Origin: an uncultured Photobacterium sp.
GTDB taxonomy: Bacteria > Pseudomonadota > Gammaproteobacteria > Enterobacterales > Vibrionaceae
NCBI GenBank assembly: GCA_947039005.1
Contig: CAMQXY010000020.1
Coordinates: 1-37,869 of the forward strand
Direction: 5' to 3'
Length of the DNA: 37,869 nucleotides
The position numbers were made by a program, and so were the translations under genes. The notes beneath the pieces are model-generated. The model saw only the letters and a list, made by a program, of their open reading frames with translations. It was not told where the DNA came from and searched no databases. How positions within the stretch are numbered: the first letter of the stretch is position 1; each line of letters begins with the position of its first letter. Positions 8,467 through 15,791 of this stretch are shown one piece after another.

Positions 8467-8910
8467 ATGATTTCAGTCCAACATGATGATTTTTCTGTTG
8501 CTGATGAATACGCCAAACTTGCTGAAGGTAACGAAGCGGGTGCGGTGGTAACGTTTATTGGTAAAGTACGTGATTTTAACCAAGGTGATGCGGTTACTGG
8601 ATTATCGTTAGAACATTATCCGGGTATGACAGAAAAAGCGTTGCAAGACATTATTGTTCAAGCGCGTAGCCGTTGGCCATTATTACAAACACGGGTTATC
8701 CATCGTGTGGGTGATTTAGATTTAGGCGATCAGATCGTATTTGTCGGTGTGACAAGTATTCATCGCGGTGCTGCATTTGAAGCCTGTGAATTTATTATGG
8801 ATTACTTAAAAACCAAAGCTCCTTTTTGGAAGAAAGAACAAACGCCATCTGAAAGTCGTTGGGTCGATGCGCGAGAAACAGATAATTCAGCTGCGGATAG
8901 ATGGTTATAA
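8467..8910 (+). CDS. moaE: Molybdopterin synthase catalytic subunit MoaE
   Basis: MoaE forms the heterotetrameric molybdopterin synthase with MoaD and inserts the dithiolene sulfurs. The product is 147 aa (E. coli 150). The conserved lysine segment KTKAPFWKKE (115-124) holds the catalytic lysines, and GAVVTFIGKVRD (25-36) and SIHRG (97-101) are family motifs. I chose ATG 8467, one base after the moaD stop, over an in-frame ATG at 8425 inside moaD, because it gives the family N-terminus. A terminator follows at once. Confidence 0.96.
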   Translation: MISVQHDDFSVADEYAKLAEGNEAGAVVTFIGKVRDFNQGDAVTGLSLEHYPGMTEKALQDIIVQARSRWPLLQTRVIHRVGDLDLGDQIVFVGVTSIHRGAAFEACEFIMDYLKTKAPFWKKEQTPSESRWVDARETDNSAADRWL

Positions 8911-8931
8911 TAATTATCTGAATTATATAAG

Positions 8932-8959
8932 AAAGGAGCTGATATTAGCTCCTTTTTTT
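8932..8959 (+). terminator. Terminator of the moa operon
   Basis: AAAGGAGC and GCTCCTTT form an 8-bp stem with an 8-nt loop, followed by seven T. It lies 21 bp after the moaE stop. On minus the same hairpin is followed by a weaker U-rich stretch, so it may also end the small minus-strand ORF at 8995-9099. Confidence 0.88.
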
Positions 8960-8994
8960 ATGCTTTTTTTAGGGGTACAAATTAACAATAAAGG

Positions 8995-9099
8995 CTATTT
9001 CTTATTTTTATTCTTATCACGATTTGCTGCGGTAGTTGGGATGTAACTATTGCGAAAGCGTGATGGACTTGGTCGTGAAATACAGGCGGCAGGTCTCAT
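8995..9099 (-). CDS. Possible 34-aa basic small protein
   Basis: I do not recognise it with certainty. It is a 34-aa ORF, rich in arginine, lysine, serine and proline (MRPAACISRPSPSRFRN at the N-terminus, RDKNKNKK at the end), with no hydrophobic segment. A modest Shine-Dalgarno-like AAGAG lies about 9 nt upstream of the ATG, and codon choice is ordinary for this chromosome. It faces moaE and could share its terminator. A TTGACC box lies upstream (complement of 9180-9185) with a poor -10. Composition suggests a nucleic-acid-binding or regulatory peptide, which is inference only. It may also be chance. Confidence 0.4.
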   Translation of the reverse strand: MRPAACISRPSPSRFRNSYIPTTAANRDKNKNKK

Positions 9100-9141
9100 A
9101 ATTTTACTCTTATTCTCACTGTATGAAATGACAGAGGTATT

Positions 9142-9247
9142 ACTAAGAAATTGATGTTGTTACAGGATATGTTTCTTAGTGGTCAAATAGTAGCGGGCTT
9201 ATGAGCTAAGTTGTAGGATCTTTACTAGCTTATGATCCTGTTTTTTT
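9142..9247 (+). ncRNA. Candidate small RNA with intrinsic terminator
   Basis: Two structures occur in a region with no plus-strand ORF. A perfect 9-bp stem ACTAAGAAA / TTTCTTAGT (9142-9150, 9172-9180) has a 21-nt loop. A terminator-like hairpin AGGATC / GATCCT (9215-9220, 9234-9239) is followed by seven T (9241-9247). A terminator with no gene in front suggests a small RNA. I see no clear sigma-70 promoter, and the family is not one I recognise. The first stem could instead belong to the leader of the minus-strand 34-aa ORF. Confidence 0.35.
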
Positions 9248-9450
9248 AAAACAATCTATCTGTTATTTTTTTTAGAACTTTTTGTTATTAATGAGAGGGA
9301 ATTTGGTTAGTTAGGCGGTGAGATCAAGACTTATGTGCCATATTTAAAGGGTGAAGAATAAGAACGGTATTATTTGGCTGGCATAAGACCAAGCAGTTTA
9401 AGCAGGTAGTAACGGTCTGCTGGCATTATTTAACAGCGGAGAGGTTGGCA

Positions 9451-9615
9451 ATGCATAAACGTATATCTTGCAAAAGAATCAAACAGATGATGGCTGATAT
9501 TGGCGTTAATGATAATAATCATCATGACAATGAAGAGCAGCTATTACTGGAACAAAAAGAGCAAGCAGTGAGTCAAGACAAGCAGCTTATTAAATTGGAT
9601 AGTGAAAGTAAGTAA
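9451..9615 (+). CDS. 54-aa hypothetical small protein
   Basis: I do not recognise this protein. The 54-aa product starts basic (MHKRISCKRIKQMM), continues with an Asn/His/Asp stretch (NDNNHHDNEE) and ends in a Gln/Glu/Lys-rich helix that looks coiled (about 29-50). It has no membrane segment. Support for a real gene: a Shine-Dalgarno GAGAGG 6 nt before the ATG, and a strong intrinsic terminator 22 bp after the stop. It stands alone between the moa and opp operons. A promoter is not obvious. Confidence 0.58.
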   Translation: MHKRISCKRIKQMMADIGVNDNNHHDNEEQLLLEQKEQAVSQDKQLIKLDSESK

Positions 9616-9636
9616 ACATTATGCAGTATTATATAG

Positions 9637-9667
9637 AAGGGCATTACTTAGGTAGTGCCTTTTTTTG
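9637..9667 (+). terminator. Terminator after the 54-aa ORF
   Basis: AAGGGCATTAC pairs with GTAGTGCCTTT over 11 bp (two G-U pairs) around a 4-nt loop, followed by a T run at 9659-9666. It indicates that a transcript, presumably carrying the 54-aa ORF, ends here. Confidence 0.85.
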
Positions 9668-10070
9668 TGTCTAATTTGTAATGTTATTGTTTGTATTGTG
9701 GTTGGTTGTGAGGTGTTTTATTGGTTTTATATTCTGATCTAGATTTGATGTGTAAATTATAACCTTAAAAAAGGACATTTGAGCTACTTTTGATAATATT
9801 TATAGCTTTAACCTTAACTATAATAGGTGTAAAAATCTATAAATGTGACATTGATCTAGTCAATGTTAGCTGTTGTTAAGTAAATGTTCAGTATGAAATG
9901 TGTTTTATTTGTCTGTTTATAGTAAATTAATATAACTCCTGTTAATGTTTTAGACAATTCTTCGGTTTGGTAGTTGTTATCTAGGATAGAGAATAACTAT
10001 TTTGTTATTAATTAATATGACCTGCTGAGAATGTCATGGACGTTATAAATTGATGTATTGGAGTTAATGC
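9668..10070 (+). promoter_or_regulatory. Leader and promoter region of oppA
   Basis: This is a 403-bp AT-rich region with no ORF. The best promoter is TTGTCT (9909-9914), a 16-bp spacer, and TATAAC (9931-9936), giving a start near 9943 and a leader of about 128 nt. A second TATAAT (9819-9824) has no good -35. A perfect 7-bp inverted repeat ACATTGA-TCTAG-TCAATGT (9848-9866) sits upstream of the proposed promoter like an operator. A half CRP-like TGTGA is at 9844-9848 without a proper partner. The Shine-Dalgarno TGGAG lies at 10058-10062. Confidence 0.45.
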
Positions 10071-11702
10071 ATGTATAAAAATAAAATTACCCAAGCTTTG
10101 TTACTTGGTGCAGGTCTCGTTGTTGCTCTTCCTTCTTTTTCAATTTTTGCAGCACAAGTTCCCGCTGAAATTCAATTAGCGGACAAGCAAGAATTGGTAC
10201 GTGCGAATGGCACCGAACCTGAATCTCTTGATCCGCAAAAAGTATCTGGTGTACCTGAATCTAACGTTATTCGTGATTTACTTGAAGGCTTAGTCAATCA
10301 AGATGCTGAAGGTAACTTGGTCGCTGGTGTTGCTAAATCATGGCAAACGACAGATAACAAAACGTGGATTTTTCATCTACGTGATGATGCTAAGTGGTCG
10401 AATGGTGATGCGGTAACCGCTGATGATTTCGTTTATACATGGCGTCGTCTAGCCGATCCAAAAACAGCTTCACCTTATGCGTCATACCTTGATATGACCA
10501 CTATGCTAAACGCTTCTGATATTATTGCAGGAAAACAATCCCCTGAAAAATTAGGCGTTGAAGCTGTTGATCCATATACATTAAAAGTAACATTGGATAA
10601 GCCATTATCTTATTTTGCATCAATGCTTGTGCATACATCAATGAAACCGGTTAATAAAAATGCCGTTGAAAAATTTGGTGATCAGTGGACCAAACTCGGT
10701 AATTACGTTTCAAATGGTGCCTATCAATTGGATAGCTGGGTTGTGAATGAGCGTATTGTATTAACCCGTAATAATAATTACTGGAATAATAAAGATACGG
10801 TTATTAATCAAGTGACGTTTTTACCGATTGAAAACCAAGTAGCAGCAATGAATCGTTTCCTTGCTGGTGAAGTGGATATGACAAATGAAATGCCTAATGA
10901 ACATTTTAAGCGTTTAACCAAAGATTATCCGCAAGATGTAAAAGTGACACCTTACTTGTGTTCTTACTATTATGAATTTAATACGGCACGTAAACCGTTT
11001 GATAATGGCGATGTACGTAAAGCGTTATCTTATGCTATCGATCGTGACGTATTGGCGAAATTTATTGTCGGTAAAGGTGAAACGCCTGCGTATAACTTTA
11101 CGCCGTTAGCAACTAACGGACTTGAAGTTGAAATGCCTGATTACGCTAAATTAAATCAAAAACAACGTTTAGAAAAAGCCAAAGCATTATTAGAAGCTGC
11201 TGGGTATAACCAGAATAATCCGCTGACATTTAAAGTGTTGTACAACACCTCTGAAAACCATAAAAAGATAGCTGTTGCAATTGCATCAATGTGGAAAAAA
11301 AGTTTGGGTGTTGAAGCACAATTAGAAAACCAAGAGTGGAAAAGTTATTTAGACAGTAAGCGCCAAGGTAACTTTGATGTGTCTCGTGCTGGTTGGTGTG
11401 GTGATTATAATGAAGCCTCAACGTTCTTAGCGATTATGCGTACTGGTCACTCACAGAATTACCCGAAATATGCCAGTGCTGATTATGACAAAGCGATTGA
11501 GGATGCCCTTATTGCCCCAACAGCGGCTGAGCGTGCAGAAGATTATAAACGAGCAGAAGCGAGTCTAGCGGAAGATATGCCAATTATGCCTATCTATCAC
11601 TATGTTAATGCACGGTTGGTTAATCCTCAATTAGGCGGTTACCCAATGAATAATGCAGAAGATAATATCTACTCTAAAGATATGTACTTCATCGCTAAAT
11701 AG
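10071..11702 (+). CDS. oppA: Oligopeptide ABC transporter, periplasmic binding protein OppA
   Basis: OppA captures short peptides in the periplasm and hands them to OppBC. The 543-aa product equals the E. coli length. Residues 1-28 are a Sec signal peptide (basic KNK, hydrophobic core ALLLGAGLVVALPSF, cleavage likely after FAA). The family 5 solute-binding signature begins at GTEPESLDPQKVSG (about 47-60). Peptide-binding motifs typical of OppA include the DWxG-like AGWCGDY segment near residue 443. There is no lipobox cysteine, as expected for a Gram-negative soluble protein. It is first in the operon, separated from oppB by a hairpin that probably sets its higher expression. Confidence 0.96.
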   Translation: MYKNKITQALLLGAGLVVALPSFSIFAAQVPAEIQLADKQELVRANGTEPESLDPQKVSGVPESNVIRDLLEGLVNQDAEGNLVAGVAKSWQTTDNKTWIFHLRDDAKWSNGDAVTADDFVYTWRRLADPKTASPYASYLDMTTMLNASDIIAGKQSPEKLGVEAVDPYTLKVTLDKPLSYFASMLVHTSMKPVNKNAVEKFGDQWTKLGNYVSNGAYQLDSWVVNERIVLTRNNNYWNNKDTVINQVTFLPIENQVAAMNRFLAGEVDMTNEMPNEHFKRLTKDYPQDVKVTPYLCSYYYEFNTARKPFDNGDVRKALSYAIDRDVLAKFIVGKGETPAYNFTPLATNGLEVEMPDYAKLNQKQRLEKAKALLEAAGYNQNNPLTFKVLYNTSENHKKIAVAIASMWKKSLGVEAQLENQEWKSYLDSKRQGNFDVSRAGWCGDYNEASTFLAIMRTGHSQNYPKYASADYDKAIEDALIAPTAAERAEDYKRAEASLAEDMPIMPIYHYVNARLVNPQLGGYPMNNAEDNIYSKDMYFIAK

Positions 11703-11722
11703 TACGCCTTTCATAATAATTA

Positions 11723-11746
11723 GCTGCCTTCTGTTATGAAGGCAGC
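11723..11746 (+). terminator. Hairpin between oppA and oppB
   Basis: GCTGCCTTC and GAAGGCAGC form a perfect 9-bp stem with a TGTTAT loop. No T run follows, so it is more likely an attenuator or an mRNA-stabilising stem that protects oppA mRNA, as is common after binding-protein genes, than a full terminator. Confidence 0.65.
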
Positions 11747-11778
11747 GCTCGCATGCACAGTAAATACGGTAGCTTTAT

Positions 11779-12699
11779 ATGATTAAATTCATTGCTAAAA
11801 GGATTTTAGAAGCGATACCGACACTTTTGGTATTGATCACCATCTCATTTTTTTTGATGCGCTTCGCCCCTGGTAGCCCTTTTACCTCAGATCGCCCTTT
11901 ACCACCGGAAGTTCTTGCCAACATTGAAGCAAAATATGGTTTAGATAAACCTGTATTTGAACAATACACCACCTATTTAAGCAATATTGTTCAAGGGGAT
12001 TTTGGACCTTCATTTAAATATAAAGATTTTACAGTTAACGAATTAGTCTCTAAAGCCTTACCCGTTTCTGCCAAAATTGGTTTTTTTGCGTTTATTTTTG
12101 CCTTGGTGATGGGCGTGACTGTCGGCACCATTGCGGCATTAAAACAAAACACGTGGCTTGATTACACCATCATGTCCACCGCGATGGCGGGAGTGGTGAT
12201 GCCATCCTTTATTCTCGCACCTGTATTAATTTATATTTTTGCAATTAATTTGCAGTGGTTACCTGCTGGTGGTTGGCAAGATGGCTCGTTAAAGTTTGTT
12301 ATTCTGCCAATGCTAGGGATGGCTTTGTTGTATGTTGCTACCTTTGCACGAATTACCCGTGGCAGCATGATTGAAACCTTAAACAGTAACTTTATTCGTA
12401 CTGCTCGTGCTAAGGGATTGAGCTATCGACATATTATATTAAAGCATGCTTTACGCCCTGCATTGTTGCCTGTGGTGTCATACATGGGACCCGCTTTCGT
12501 CGGTATTATTACTGGTTCAGTTGTTATTGAAACTATTTTTGGTCTGCCCGGTATCGGTAAGTTGTTTGTCAATGCAGCCTTTAATCGTGATTACTCGTTA
12601 GTGCTTGGCATTACGATTTTGATTGGTTCGTTAACGATTATCTTCAATGCCATTGTCGATATTGTGTTAGCGATGATCGATCCTAAAATTCGTTATTAA
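11779..12699 (+). CDS. oppB: Oligopeptide ABC transporter permease OppB
   Basis: OppB is one of the two inner-membrane permeases of the peptide importer. The 306-aa product equals the E. coli length. It has an N-terminal TM segment (about 9-28), a periplasmic loop, and five further TM helices. The EAA coupling motif, RTARAKGLSYRHIILKHALRPALLP (about 211-235), contacts the ATPases. The Shine-Dalgarno is poor. It begins 76 bp after oppA and 13 bp before oppC. Confidence 0.96.
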   Translation: MIKFIAKRILEAIPTLLVLITISFFLMRFAPGSPFTSDRPLPPEVLANIEAKYGLDKPVFEQYTTYLSNIVQGDFGPSFKYKDFTVNELVSKALPVSAKIGFFAFIFALVMGVTVGTIAALKQNTWLDYTIMSTAMAGVVMPSFILAPVLIYIFAINLQWLPAGGWQDGSLKFVILPMLGMALLYVATFARITRGSMIETLNSNFIRTARAKGLSYRHIILKHALRPALLPVVSYMGPAFVGIITGSVVIETIFGLPGIGKLFVNAAFNRDYSLVLGITILIGSLTIIFNAIVDIVLAMIDPKIRY

Positions 12700-12712
12700 G
12701 AGGCTGATAATT

Positions 12713-13627
12713 ATGATTTTAACAAAAAAAGATAATGTTGAAGCGCTGGAGAAATTTTCAGAAAACCTTGAAATAGAAGGTCGCAGTTTATGGCAAGATG
12801 CGCGCTCACGTTTTTTTCGTAACAAAGCAGCAATGGTATCGTTGGTGATTTTAGGGCTAATTACACTGGCGGTTATTTTTGGACCTATGGTGAGCCAATA
12901 TGCGTTTGATGATACCGATTGGTATGCGTTACATGCTGCGCCATCATTAGGGGCGGAAGGGCATTTCTTTGGTACAGATAGTCTTGGACGCGATCTTTAT
13001 ACGCGCACATTAGTCGGCGGTCGAATCTCATTGATGGTTGGCTTATTAGGCGCTTTAGTGGCAGTGGTCATTGGTACACTTTATGGCGCGGCTTCGGGTT
13101 TTATTGGCGGTAAAACGGATCGGGTTATGATGCGAATATTAGAAATTTTATATTCGATTCCGTTTATGTTTTTTGTGATCGTATTAGTGACTTTTTTTGG
13201 TCGCAATATCATGCTGATCTTTATCGCTATCGGGGCTATTTCGTGGCTGGATATGGCACGTATTGTTCGTGGTCAAACCTTGTCGTTACGTGGTAAAGAG
13301 TTCATTGAAGCAGCCCATGTTAGTGGTGTTAGCCGCTGGCGGATCATTACCCGTCATATTGTGCCAAACGTGTTAGGTATTGTTGCTGTTTATTCAACCT
13401 TGTTAGTACCCGCGATGATCTTAACTGAATCCTTCTTAAGTTTCCTTGGGCTTGGCGTACAAGAACCAATGACAAGTTGGGGAGCATTATTGAATGAAGG
13501 CTCACAAACGATGGAAGTGGCTATTTGGCAGTTATTGTTTCCTGCTGGATTTATGATGATCACATTGTTCTGTTTTAACTATGTCGGTGATGGTCTACGT
13601 GATGCGTTAGATCCTAAAGATAGATAG
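12713..13627 (+). CDS. oppC: Oligopeptide ABC transporter permease OppC
   Basis: OppC is the second permease. The 304-aa product (E. coli 302) has a cytoplasmic N-terminus with the OppC/DppC N-terminal motif SLWQDARSRFFRNKAAMVSL (about 24-43) leading into TM1, the FGTDSLGRDLYTR segment near 84, and the EAA coupling loop EFIEAAHVSGVSRWRIITRHIVPN (about 196-219). The Shine-Dalgarno GAGG lies at 12700-12703. A 167-bp gap separates it from oppD. Confidence 0.96.
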   Translation: MILTKKDNVEALEKFSENLEIEGRSLWQDARSRFFRNKAAMVSLVILGLITLAVIFGPMVSQYAFDDTDWYALHAAPSLGAEGHFFGTDSLGRDLYTRTLVGGRISLMVGLLGALVAVVIGTLYGAASGFIGGKTDRVMMRILEILYSIPFMFFVIVLVTFFGRNIMLIFIAIGAISWLDMARIVRGQTLSLRGKEFIEAAHVSGVSRWRIITRHIVPNVLGIVAVYSTLLVPAMILTESFLSFLGLGVQEPMTSWGALLNEGSQTMEVAIWQLLFPAGFMMITLFCFNYVGDGLRDALDPKDR

Positions 13628-13794
13628 AAATAAGCAGCGATCCATTTTATTGATCAGTGCTGTTTTTATTGATCACTTTTTATTGATCACTACAGTTAGA
13701 TAAATAAGATAGGTATCGCCAACATCATTCACTGGATAATAAATAATAACCGAAGCGAATGTACGGTGCTTATTGTTGATCACAAGGAAGTAGT
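13628..13794 (+). repeat. oppC-oppD spacer with TTTTATTGATCA repeats
   Basis: Three copies of TTTTATTGATCA lie at 13645-13656, 13664-13675 and 13678-13689. The last two belong to a 14-bp tandem unit. Four Dam sites (GATC) fall within 50 bp (13639, 13652, 13671, 13685), and another GATC occurs near 13779. The first copy can also fold into a terminator-like stem (AGCAGCGATC with GATCAGTGCT) followed by five T. The spacer is longer than others in the operon, so it may attenuate oppDF or hold an internal promoter. No ORF is present. Confidence 0.6.
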
Positions 13795-14757
13795 ATGAGT
13801 TTGTTAGAAGTTAAAGACTTACGGGTTGAATTCACCACACCAGATGGCAATGTTACAGCGGTCAATGATCTTAATTTTTCGCTAGAACAAGGTCAAACTT
13901 TAGGTATCGTTGGAGAATCTGGTTCAGGTAAAAGCCAAACCGTGTTTGCAATCATGGGGTTATTGGCTAAGAACGGCATTATTAGTGGTAGCGCTAAATT
14001 TGAAGGTCGTGAGATTTTAAATTTATCCGAAAAAGAATTAAATCGTATTCGTGCTGAACAAATTGCGATGATTTTTCAAGATCCAATGACGTCATTAAAC
14101 CCGTATATGAAAGTCAGTGATCAACTGATGGAAGTACTGATGTTACATAAAGGCATGAGCCGATCTCAAGCTTTTGAAGAATCAGTAAGAATGTTAGATG
14201 CGGTTAAAATTCCAGAAGCTCGTCAACGTATTACCATGTATCCACATGAGTTTTCAGGCGGTATGCGTCAACGAGTGATGATTGCAATGGCATTATTATG
14301 CCGACCAAAATTGTTGATCGCTGATGAACCAACAACGGCACTCGATGTGACGGTACAAGCGCAGATCATGTTGTTATTAAATGATCTTAAATCTGACTTT
14401 AATACTTCGATCATTATGATCACTCATGATCTTGGTGTGGTTGCTGGCAGTTGTGACAAAGTGCTAGTGATGTATGCTGGACGAACCATGGAATATGGCG
14501 ATATTAATGATATTTTTTATCGTCCTAGCCATCCATACACCGAAGGATTACTACGTGCGATACCGCGTTTAGATACCGAAGGTGAAGATCTACCAACGAT
14601 TCCAGGTAATCCACCGAACTTATTACGCTTACCTGTTGGCTGTCCGTATCAAGAGCGTTGCCATCGGGTATTGCCGCGCTGTAAGCAAGAATCACCATTA
14701 TTAACGCCGTTTGCACAAGATAGATTACGGGCTTGTTTTGCTGATATGGGAGCATAG
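13795..14757 (+). CDS. oppD: Oligopeptide ABC transporter ATPase OppD
   Basis: OppD is one of the two ATPases that power OppBC. The 320-aa product has Walker A GESGSGKS (40-47), Q-loop FQDPMTSLNP (near 93), signature FSGGMRQRV (near 153), Walker B LLIADEPTTALD (near 173) and H-loop THD. The C-terminal oligopeptide-transporter extension has conserved cysteines (CPYQERCHRVLPRC, near 283-296). It is somewhat shorter than the 337-aa E. coli OppD, mainly at the N-terminus. The Shine-Dalgarno AAGGAAG is good. oppF follows after two bases. Confidence 0.95.
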   Translation: MSLLEVKDLRVEFTTPDGNVTAVNDLNFSLEQGQTLGIVGESGSGKSQTVFAIMGLLAKNGIISGSAKFEGREILNLSEKELNRIRAEQIAMIFQDPMTSLNPYMKVSDQLMEVLMLHKGMSRSQAFEESVRMLDAVKIPEARQRITMYPHEFSGGMRQRVMIAMALLCRPKLLIADEPTTALDVTVQAQIMLLLNDLKSDFNTSIIMITHDLGVVAGSCDKVLVMYAGRTMEYGDINDIFYRPSHPYTEGLLRAIPRLDTEGEDLPTIPGNPPNLLRLPVGCPYQERCHRVLPRCKQESPLLTPFAQDRLRACFADMGA

Positions 14758-14759
14758 TA

Positions 14760-15746
14760 ATGAAGACGGAAAAGAAATTATTATTGGATATTACTAACCT
14801 CAAGGTACATTTTAATATTGCTTCTAAATCAGCATGGCCTTGGAGTCAACCTACCAAATTAAAAGCGGTCGATGGCATTAATGTCTGTGTCTATGAAGGT
14901 GAAACCTTAGGTGTTGTTGGTGAATCTGGCTGTGGTAAATCGACGTTTGCACGTGCCATTATTGGCTTAGTAGAAGCGACTGAAGGTAATGTCGTTTGGC
15001 TAGGGCAAGATCTGACCAAGCTTAATCACAGTGCTCGACGTGAAACACGCAAACAGATTCAGATGATTTTCCAAGATCCATTAGCATCATTAAATCCGCG
15101 TATGACCGTTGGCGAAATTATTGCAGAGCCATTAAAAGCATTTTATAGCCACTTGTCGGATGACGAAGTGAAACAACAAGTGCAGGCGATGATGACAAAA
15201 GTCGGATTATTACCGAACGTAATCAATCGTTATCCCCATGAGTTTTCTGGCGGACAATGTCAACGAATTGGTATTGCGCGAGCGTTGATTTTAAAGCCTA
15301 AAATTATTATTTGTGATGAGCCAGTGTCAGCACTTGATGTTTCTATTCAAGCACAAGTAGTTAATTTACTTAAATCTTTACAAAAAGAAATGGGGCTAAG
15401 TTTAATATTTATCGCCCATGATTTGTCGGTTGTTAAGCATATTTCTGATCGAGTATTGGTAATGTATCTAGGTAATGCGGTTGAGATGGGTGACAGTAAA
15501 GCACTGTTTGCTAATCCTCAGCATCCTTATACTAAAGCGTTAATGTCGGCAGTTCCGATCCCTGATCCAAAGTTAGAACGCAATAAAAAGATTGAGTTAC
15601 TCGAAGGTGATTTACCGTCCCCGATGAATCCACCATCAGGCTGTGTTTTTCGTACTCGTTGCCCTAAAGCGGTCGCTATTTGTGCAGAACAAAAGCCTGA
15701 GTTATTGGGTACATATCAACATACGGTTTCATGCTTACAGATTTAA
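14760..15746 (+). CDS. oppF: Oligopeptide ABC transporter ATPase OppF
   Basis: OppF is the partner ATPase of OppD. The 328-aa product (E. coli 334) has Walker A GESGCGKS (54-61), Q-loop FQDPLASLNP, signature FSGGQCQRIGIARAL, Walker B IIICDEPVSALD and H-loop AHD. The C-terminal domain ends with the cysteine-bearing GCVFRTRCPKAVAIC. It starts two bases after the oppD stop and overlaps its probable Shine-Dalgarno (GGGAG). It is the last gene of the opp operon. Confidence 0.95.
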   Translation: MKTEKKLLLDITNLKVHFNIASKSAWPWSQPTKLKAVDGINVCVYEGETLGVVGESGCGKSTFARAIIGLVEATEGNVVWLGQDLTKLNHSARRETRKQIQMIFQDPLASLNPRMTVGEIIAEPLKAFYSHLSDDEVKQQVQAMMTKVGLLPNVINRYPHEFSGGQCQRIGIARALILKPKIIICDEPVSALDVSIQAQVVNLLKSLQKEMGLSLIFIAHDLSVVKHISDRVLVMYLGNAVEMGDSKALFANPQHPYTKALMSAVPIPDPKLERNKKIELLEGDLPSPMNPPSGCVFRTRCPKAVAICAEQKPELLGTYQHTVSCLQI

Positions 15747-15754
15747 GGATTAAT

Positions 15755-15791
15755 ATAAGTAACGTGCAGTAATATACTGGGCGTTACTTAT
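15755..15791. terminator. Shared hairpin between oppF and the GGDEF gene
   Basis: ATAAGTAACG (15755-15764) and CGTTACTTAT (15782-15791) are perfectly complementary, and CAGT/ACTG can pair inside the loop. It lies between the convergent 3' ends and overlaps the stop of the GGDEF gene (15784-15786). Only a short T stretch follows on plus. It is probably a bidirectional terminator. Confidence 0.65.

Noticed and set aside
9372-9390. Sigma-54-like TGGCATAAGACCAAGCA before the 54-aa ORF
   Set aside because: The distance between GG and GC is 13 bp, one base more than sigma-54 requires.
9844-9864. CRP- or FNR-like site upstream of oppA
   Set aside because: Only the TGTGA half of CRP is present, and TTGA-N5-TCAA has five rather than six bases between FNR half-sites.
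13645-13690. CRISPR-like or mobile-element repeat
   Set aside because: The copies are only 12-14 bp, with spacing of 14 and 19 bp and no spacers, target-site duplications or transposase nearby.
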